Of a stretch of 64,000 nucleotides of DNA, positions 59,502-64,000 are shown in pieces. The stretch spans positions 1 through 64,000 of the forward strand of contig NZ_MWLL01000082.1 in NCBI RefSeq assembly GCF_002198675.1, given 5' to 3'. Position 1 is the stretch's first letter, and every line of letters starts with the position of its first letter. Origin of the DNA: Kineosporia sp. R_H_3 (GTDB lineage Bacteria; Actinomycetota; Actinomycetes; Actinomycetales; Kineosporiaceae). The notes under the pieces are model-generated. The model had not been told where the DNA came from, made no database searches, and was given only the letters and a program-made list of their open reading frames with translations. The translations under genes were made by a program, and so were the position numbers.

Positions 59502-60113
59502 ATGGCCGAGCCCGCCGAGGACATCCACGCCCGAGCCGTCGCCGCCGCCGGGCCCGACGGCCGACTGCCGGCACCGCCGCTCCACGAGTGGGAGGTCTTC
59601 CCCTGGGAGGCGGTCGACGGCCGCGTCGTCCCCAGGCCGCTCGTGGCACCGGTGGACGCCGAGCCGCCCCGCCGCGGCGAGGACCCGGGCGACTGCTTCC
59701 TCTGCGGGGGCGGGGCGACACCGATCTGGGAGAACGACCGGTGGACCCTGACCCGCCCCGACGCGCCGACCGGGCTGCCGCTCGTGCTGTGGCTCAACGC
59801 GAAGGCGCACCTCGACTTCGCCGACATGGACGACGACCTCGCGGCCGAGTTCGGCGTGCTCGCGGTCCGGCTGTGCCGGGCGATCGAGGCGCTCGACGGC
59901 GTCGGCCGGGCCCATGTGAACCGGTGGGGCGACGGCTCGGCGCACCTGCACACCTGGTTCGTCGCCCGGCCCGCCCGGCTGCCCCAGGTGCTCGGGTCCT
60001 ACGCCGTCGAGTGGGACGAGATCCTGCCGCCCGGGCCGCGGGACGTCTGGCTCGCCGACCTCGCCGCCGTGGCGCGGGCGCTCGCCGCCCACAGCGGTCG
60101 TTCGCACCTCTGA
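59502..60113 (+). CDS. HIT-like domain protein
   Basis: A 203-residue protein of the HIT (histidine triad) superfamily, which act on nucleoside phosphates. It has the strand-helix pattern DCFLCGGGATPIWENDRWTL (with CxxC, as in many HIT proteins), NAKAHLDFADMDDDLAAEFG and the triad region DGSAHLHTWFVARPARLPQV. In the HxHxHxx motif the first His appears to be Ser; the remaining two are kept, including the catalytic one. Similar proteins lie near the SRPBCC/ArsA genes in actinobacteria. Start fixed by the -10 box 6 bases upstream. Substrate unknown. Confidence 0.78.
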   Translation: MAEPAEDIHARAVAAAGPDGRLPAPPLHEWEVFPWEAVDGRVVPRPLVAPVDAEPPRRGEDPGDCFLCGGGATPIWENDRWTLTRPDAPTGLPLVLWLNAKAHLDFADMDDDLAAEFGVLAVRLCRAIEALDGVGRAHVNRWGDGSAHLHTWFVARPARLPQVLGSYAVEWDEILPPGPRDVWLADLAAVARALAAHSGRSHL

Positions 60114-60192
60114 GCCGGCCGCCCGCGGCCCCGACGCCGGGGTCGCGCGGCCTGTCCCGGGGCACGACCGTGTGCGCCGGGCGGGTGGGCGG

Positions 60193-60198
60193 TAGCCT
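60193..60198 (+). promoter_or_regulatory. -10 box upstream of the SRPBCC/ArsA operon
   Basis: TAGCCT, 54 bases before the ATG at 60252, which has AGGAG as ribosome site. Confidence 0.45.
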
Positions 60199-60251
60199 GC
60201 GAACGCCCCGCCCGCCAGAGCCCTCCGCCCCGACGTCCCGCAGGAGCCCCC

Positions 60252-60695
60252 ATGGCCGACCGCACCGAGTCGAGCATCGTCGTCGTGGCGGCCCCCGGCG
60301 ACGTCCTCGACGTCATCGCCGACTTCGACGCCTACCCGGAGTGGACCGGTGCGGTGCAGGAGGCCGACATCGTCGAGGAGTACGAGGACGGCTGGGCCAG
60401 CCACGTGCGGTTCACCCTCGACGCGGGCGTGCTCAAGGACACCTACACCCTCGCCTACGAGTGGGACGTCGACGAGAACGGCACCGGGACGGTGTCCTGG
60501 AACCTCGTCGAGGCGACGGTCCTCAAGGCGATGGACGGCTCGTACCGGTTGCGGGAGAACGGGTCCGGCACCGAGGTGACGTACACCCTCGCGGTCGACC
60601 TGCGGGTGCCGATGCTCGGCATGCTCCGCCGCAAGGCGGAGAAGGTCATCATCGACACCGCGCTCAACGAGCTGAAGAAGCGGGTCGAGGGCTGA
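60252..60695 (+). CDS. SRPBCC (START-like) domain protein
   Basis: A 147-residue protein that is one START-like lipid or ligand-binding domain. It opens MADRTESSIVVVAAPGDVLD with DFDAYPEWTGAVQEADIVEE, the standard start of this fold, and ends with a long helix KAEKVIIDTALNELKKRVEG. It corresponds in position to M. tuberculosis Rv2185c, upstream of an ArsA-like ATPase. No catalytic residues are apparent, so binding of a hydrophobic ligand is more likely than catalysis. Ribosome site AGGAG 6 bases before ATG. The ArsA-like gene begins 4 bases after its stop. Confidence 0.88.
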   Translation: MADRTESSIVVVAAPGDVLDVIADFDAYPEWTGAVQEADIVEEYEDGWASHVRFTLDAGVLKDTYTLAYEWDVDENGTGTVSWNLVEATVLKAMDGSYRLRENGSGTEVTYTLAVDLRVPMLGMLRRKAEKVIIDTALNELKKRVEG

Positions 60696-60699
60696 CCAC

Positions 60700-61926
60700 T
60701 TGCGCCTGCTCCTCCTGACCGGCAAGGGCGGCGTCGGCAAGACGACCGTCGCCGCCGCGACGGCCGTCCACGCGGCCCGGTGCGGGGTCAAGACCCTGGT
60801 GGCGTCGACGGACGCCGCCCACTCGCTCGGCGACGCGCTCGCTGCGCCGGTCGGCAGCACGCCGACCGAGGTCGCCGCCGGGCTGTTCGCCCAGCAGGTC
60901 GACGCCCGGGCCCGGGGCGAGCAGTCCTGGCGCGAGGTGCAGGAGTACCTCATCGGTGTCCTCGACGCGCTCGGTGTCGACCCGGTCGCCGCCGAGGAGC
61001 TCACCGTCCTGCCGGGTGCCGAGGAGGTGCTCGCGCTGCTCGAGGTGCGCGACCAGGTCCGCGGCGGCCCGTGGGACCTCGTCGTCCTCGACTGCGCACC
61101 GACCGCCGAGACGCTGCGCCTCCTCGCGCTCCCGGAGGCGCTGAGCCGCTACCTGGACCGGATGCTCCCCGTCGAGCGGCGGGTCCTGCGCGCGTTGTCC
61201 GCCGGGCGGGGCGCCGGCACGGCCGGCCGGACGACGCGGCGCGGCGGCGTCCCGGTGCCGCGGGACTCGGTCGTCGAGGCGGCCGAGCGGCTGCACGCCG
61301 AGCTCAACGGGGTCCGGGAGGTCCTCACGGACGCCGCGACGTCCGTCCGGCTCGTGCTCACCCCCGAGACGGTCGTCGTCGCCGAGGCCCGACGCACCTG
61401 GACCTCGCTAGCACTGCACGGCTACCGGGTCGACGGCGTCGTCGCGAACCGGGTCATCCCCGCCCAGGGCCGGGACGCCTGGCGCTCCGGGTGGGCCGCG
61501 GCGCAGGCCGTCCGGCTCGCCGAGGTCGAGTCGTCGTTCGCGCCGGTGCCCGTGCTCACGGTGCCCTACGCGGCGGCCGAGCCGGTCGGCACCGCGGCGC
61601 TCGCCGACCTCGGGGAGACCCTCTACGGGCCGGCCGGTGCCGCCTCGGCGCGGGCCCTGCTCGCGGCGCCGACGGGGGAGGCCCCGCTGCGCGTCGAGCG
61701 GTCCGGGCCGGAGTTCGTCCTCGTCCTGGACCTGCCCCTCGCCCGCCGGGAGGACCTCGAGCTCGGACGCCGCGGCGACGACCTGCTCGTCGGCGTCGGG
61801 TCGGCGCGGCGGGTCATCGCGCTGCCGAGCGCCCTGCGCCGGTGCCGCGTCGTCGGGGCCCACCTGCGCGACGGTCGGCTGCGGGTGCGCTTCGAGCCCG
61901 ATCCCGAGCTGTGGAGGCCGCTGTGA
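60700..61926 (+). CDS. ArsA/Get3-like ATPase with C-terminal HSP20-like domain
   Basis: A 408-residue SIMIBI-class ATPase. The deviant Walker A is LTGKGGVGKTT at 6-16; VASTDAAHSLGDAL is switch I, VVLDCAPTAETLRLL switch II. An ATPase core of about 320 residues is followed by an alpha-crystallin-like domain (FVLVLDLPLARREDLELGRR, DDLLVGVGSARRVIALP, LRVRFEPDPELWRPL). This domain pair is common in actinobacteria and cyanobacteria, distinct from arsenite pumps: the Cys triad of ArsA is absent. A chaperone or targeting role is plausible. TTG start, 4 bases after the SRPBCC stop. The next gene overlaps by 4 bases. Confidence 0.88.
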   Translation: MRLLLLTGKGGVGKTTVAAATAVHAARCGVKTLVASTDAAHSLGDALAAPVGSTPTEVAAGLFAQQVDARARGEQSWREVQEYLIGVLDALGVDPVAAEELTVLPGAEEVLALLEVRDQVRGGPWDLVVLDCAPTAETLRLLALPEALSRYLDRMLPVERRVLRALSAGRGAGTAGRTTRRGGVPVPRDSVVEAAERLHAELNGVREVLTDAATSVRLVLTPETVVVAEARRTWTSLALHGYRVDGVVANRVIPAQGRDAWRSGWAAAQAVRLAEVESSFAPVPVLTVPYAAAEPVGTAALADLGETLYGPAGAASARALLAAPTGEAPLRVERSGPEFVLVLDLPLARREDLELGRRGDDLLVGVGSARRVIALPSALRRCRVVGAHLRDGRLRVRFEPDPELWRPL

Positions 61927-62330
61927 CCGCGGCCGCGGACGGCGCCGCGGGTGACGGTGCCGCGGGTGAGGGTGCCGCGCGGGACGCCGGCCGCCGGCTC
62001 GTCGACGAGGCCCTGCGGCTCGTCGAGGCGCTGCGCGACGCGGACGGCGTCCGGGACCGGGCCGCGGACGCGGCGTCCGTGTTCCTGGGGGTGGGCACCG
62101 ACGGGCCGGGTACGGCGCACACCGGACCGGAGTGCCGGGCCTGCCCGGTCTGCCGGGTCATCGCCGCCGTCCGGACCCTGCGGCCCGAGGCCGTCGAGCA
62201 CCTCGCGCTCGCCGCCGCCGAGCTCGCGAACGCCTGGCGCGAGGCGGTGGCCGGGGCGCAGGACGTGACACCCCCGCCGCCGACGCCCCGGGAGGAACCG
62301 TGCGTCGAGCCGATCGTCGTCACCGACTAG
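61923..62330 (+). CDS. DUF5304-like small protein
   Basis: A 135-residue protein. An Ala/Gly-rich N-terminus with DGAAGDGAAGEGAARDAG leads to a helical domain (RRLVDEALRLVEALRDADGV), the motif GPECRACPVCRVIAAVRTLR with CxxCxxC, and AVEHLALAAAELANAWRE. This pattern is typical of a small family found right after the ArsA-like ATPase in actinobacteria (DUF5304). The cysteines could bind zinc. The GTG start overlaps the ATPase stop (GTGA), indicating a shared function. The TAG stop forms part of the promoter of the next gene. Confidence 0.82.
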   Translation: MTAAADGAAGDGAAGEGAARDAGRRLVDEALRLVEALRDADGVRDRAADAASVFLGVGTDGPGTAHTGPECRACPVCRVIAAVRTLRPEAVEHLALAAAELANAWREAVAGAQDVTPPPPTPREEPCVEPIVVTD

Positions 62331-62333
62331 GGT
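62328..62333 (+). promoter_or_regulatory. -10 box of the first ROK kinase gene, overlapping the upstream stop codon
   Basis: TAGGGT: its first three bases are the TAG stop of the DUF5304-like gene. A start near 62340 would give a leader of about 50 bases with GAGGAGAGG as ribosome site. Confidence 0.45.
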
Positions 62334-62388
62334 CCATGGCGACGCTTTGGCCGGGCCCCACCGGCGGACCGAGGAGAGGGTGGCACCC

Positions 62389-63333
62389 GTGGACCTGACC
62401 ATCGGAGTCGACGTCGGCGGGACGAAGATCGCCGCAGGCGTCGTCGACGCCGAGGGCCGGGTCCTGGAGAAGGTGCGGATCAGCACACCCGGCGCGACGG
62501 CCGAGACCGTCGAGGCCGGCATCGTCGAGGCGGTCCGCCGCCTCACCGCCCGCCACACGGTGACCGCGGTCGGGCTCGCGATGGCCGGCTGGGTCGACGA
62601 GAAGCGCTCGATCCTGCGGTTCGCGCCGAACCTGCCGATGGCCGACCGCCCGCTCAAGGCGACGATCGAGCCGCTCGTCGGCGTCCGGGTCGTCGTCGAG
62701 AACGACGCGAACGCGGCCGCCTGGGGCGAGTACCGGTTCGGCGGCGGCCGCGGCGTCACCGACGTCGTCCTCATCACCGTCGGCACCGGCCTCGGCGGCG
62801 GGACCGTCCTCGAGGGGCGGCTCCTGCGCGGCGCGTTCGGCGGTGCGGGGGAGTTCGGGCACGTCCGGATCGTCCCCGGCGGGCTGCCCTGCGGCTGCGG
62901 CAACCGCGGCTGCTGGGAGCAGTACACGTCGGGGTCGGCGCTCGTGCGCGAGGCCCGGGCGCTCGCCGCCGCCGAGCCGGACCGCGCGAAGGTGCTGCTC
63001 GACATGGCCGGCGGGACGCCGTCCGGCATCGGCGGCCGGATGATCACCCAGGCCGCCGTGGACGGCGACGCGACCGCCCGCGCGCTGCTCGCCGAGACGG
63101 GCCGCTGGCTCGGCGAGGGCATCGCCGATATCGCGAACGTGCTCGACCCGGCCGTCGTCGTCATCGGCGGCGGCGTGAGCGAGGCAGGTGACTTCCTCCT
63201 CGGGCCCGCCCGTGACGCGTACGCCACCGCGCTCGTCGGCGGCGCCCACCGCCCGCACCTGACGATCACGGCCGCCGAGCTCGGCAACGACGCCGGCCTC
63301 ATCGGCGCCGCCGACCTGGCCCGTCAGCCGTGA
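62389..63333 (+). CDS. ROK-family glucokinase, first copy
   Basis: A 314-residue ROK sugar kinase that probably phosphorylates glucose with ATP or polyphosphate. The ATP phosphate loop is TIGVDVGGTKIAAGVVDAEG; VVVENDANAAAWGEYRFGGG has the catalytic Asp region; the ROK zinc motif is PCGCGNRGCWEQY with the conserved cysteines and a preceding His in GEFGHVRIVPGG. VVIGGGVSEAGDFLLGPARD lies near the end. GTG 62389 is preferred to the in-frame GTG 62380 because the GAGGAG ribosome site would be only 3 bases from the latter. The second ROK gene overlaps its stop. Confidence 0.93.
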   Translation: MDLTIGVDVGGTKIAAGVVDAEGRVLEKVRISTPGATAETVEAGIVEAVRRLTARHTVTAVGLAMAGWVDEKRSILRFAPNLPMADRPLKATIEPLVGVRVVVENDANAAAWGEYRFGGGRGVTDVVLITVGTGLGGGTVLEGRLLRGAFGGAGEFGHVRIVPGGLPCGCGNRGCWEQYTSGSALVREARALAAAEPDRAKVLLDMAGGTPSGIGGRMITQAAVDGDATARALLAETGRWLGEGIADIANVLDPAVVVIGGGVSEAGDFLLGPARDAYATALVGGAHRPHLTITAAELGNDAGLIGAADLARQP

Positions 63334-64000
63334 GCGAGGACTACGCAGGCGGGCGCCCGGCCGAGGGCACGGGCCCGCGGGAGCGGGCGAGCGCCACCGG
63401 CGCCGCCCTCGGCGCCTTCTACGTGCAGCCGGCCACCCGGGCCGTCCCCGTCGCCGACCCGGTGGGGCCGTTCTCCGTCGGCGTCGACATCGGCGGCACG
63501 AAGGTCGCCGCCGGGGTCGTCGACATGAACGGGCAGGTGCTCGCCCGGGCCCGGCGGCTCACGCCGTCCCAGAGCCCGAAGGCCGTCGAGGGCACGATCA
63601 CCGAGGTCGTCGAGGAGCTCCGCGAGACCTTCGAGGTCGTCGCCGTGGGCATCGGGGCCGCCGGGTTCGTCGACGCCGCCCGGTCCCGCGTCATGTTCGC
63701 CCCGCACCTCGCGTGGCGCAACGAGCCGCTGCGGGACGCCGTGACCGCCGCCGTCGGGCTGCCGGTCGTCGTCGAGAACGACGCCAACGCGGCGGCCTGG
63801 GCCGAGTGGCGGTTCGGCGCCGGCCAGGGCGAGGACCGCCTCGTCTGCGTGACCCTCGGGACGGGCATCGGCGGCGGCATCGTCCTCGACGGCGCCGTCC
63901 AGCGCGGCCGGTGGGGGATGGCCGGCGAGTTCGGCCACATGGTCGTCGTCCCCGACGGCCACCGCTGCGAGTGCGGCAACCGGGGATGCCTCGAGCAGTA
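63330..64000 (+). CDS. ROK-family glucokinase, second copy, partial
   Basis: The first 223 codons of a second ROK kinase, cut by the window end. It has an extra N-terminal extension of about 50 residues rich in Gly/Ala/Pro, then FSVGVDIGGTKVAAGVVDMN, VVVENDANAAAWAEWRFGAG, VTLGTGIGGGIVLDG and the zinc motif CECGNRGCLEQ. It is clearly paralogous to the gene just upstream. The GTG start overlaps that gene by 4 bases (GTGA), so two ROK enzymes are made in tandem from one mRNA. Both keep the catalytic region, so this is probably not a decayed copy. Confidence 0.93.
   Translation, partial: MSEDYAGGRPAEGTGPRERASATGAALGAFYVQPATRAVPVADPVGPFSVGVDIGGTKVAAGVVDMNGQVLARARRLTPSQSPKAVEGTITEVVEELRETFEVVAVGIGAAGFVDAARSRVMFAPHLAWRNEPLRDAVTAAVGLPVVVENDANAAAWAEWRFGAGQGEDRLVCVTLGTGIGGGIVLDGAVQRGRWGMAGEFGHMVVVPDGHRCECGNRGCLEQ

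Noticed and set aside
1-64000. tRNA, rRNA, IS element, prophage or CRISPR array
   Set aside because: No cloverleaf-like segment was seen in the larger gaps, no transposase or integrase was read, and no spaced direct repeats beyond the two short tandem repeats were seen. Small RNAs cannot be excluded by eye.

Overview
The window comes from a very GC-rich actinobacterium. The signs are strong G/C bias at third codon positions, many GTG and some TTG starts, many genes whose start codon lies 6-8 bases after a TAnnnT-like -10 box (leaderless mRNAs), an actinobacterial aa3/bcc respiratory chain, PimB', and DUF3043- and DUF5304-type families. From memory, most of the gene order matches the Mycobacterium tuberculosis Rv2183c-Rv2208 neighbourhood (cobS/cobT, erpA, adoK, ctaC, qcrCAB-ctaE, trpD, DEDD/GIY-YIG nuclease, NlpC/P60, pimB', fadD, SRPBCC, ArsA-like). 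A member of Micrococcales or a related order is the best guess; nothing here fixes the genus. No tRNA, rRNA, IS element or CRISPR array was seen.

Layout. 1-2757 (minus): late cobalamin genes cobU-cobT-cobS, with a strongly diverged CobT and cobS cut by the window edge. 2841-12293: a small conserved protein, a tricorn-type peptidase, an aldo/keto reductase, a DUF3043 membrane protein, an M20 dipeptidase and a GGDEF-EAL protein. 12511-18042 (plus): glycerate kinase, an ECF sigma factor with a coupled membrane partner, erpA, adenosine kinase and aat. 18197-27757: cytochrome oxidase ctaC-ctaD-ctaF and an L,D-transpeptidase on plus, facing ctaE-qcrC-qcrA-qcrB and a methyltransferase on minus. Together these encode the bcc-aa3 supercomplex. 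28155-38345: a receiver-like protein, trpD, a Lrp-type RAM protein overlapping a DEDD/GIY-YIG nuclease, a NYN/PIN RNase-like protein, an NlpC/P60 hydrolase, a membrane-anchored HExxH peptidase and pimB'.

38309-56929 (all minus) is an accessory block lying between pimB' and fadD, which are close neighbours in M. tuberculosis. It holds two GT-C-like membrane proteins, two tiny Flp pilins, a NarL-type two-component system, a 1438-residue protein (pseudo-receiver, very long Pro/Ala-rich linker, GAF-like end), and the Tad machine tadC-tadB-tadA-tadZ-cpaB plus tadG-tadE. The giant protein is translationally coupled to tadC and is the most unusual gene of the window. No prepilin peptidase is visible.

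57091-64000: fadD-type acyl-CoA synthetase (minus), then a plus-strand series: zinc-ribbon membrane protein, HIT protein, SRPBCC protein, ArsA/Get3-like ATPase, DUF5304-like protein and two translationally coupled ROK kinases, the second cut by the window edge.
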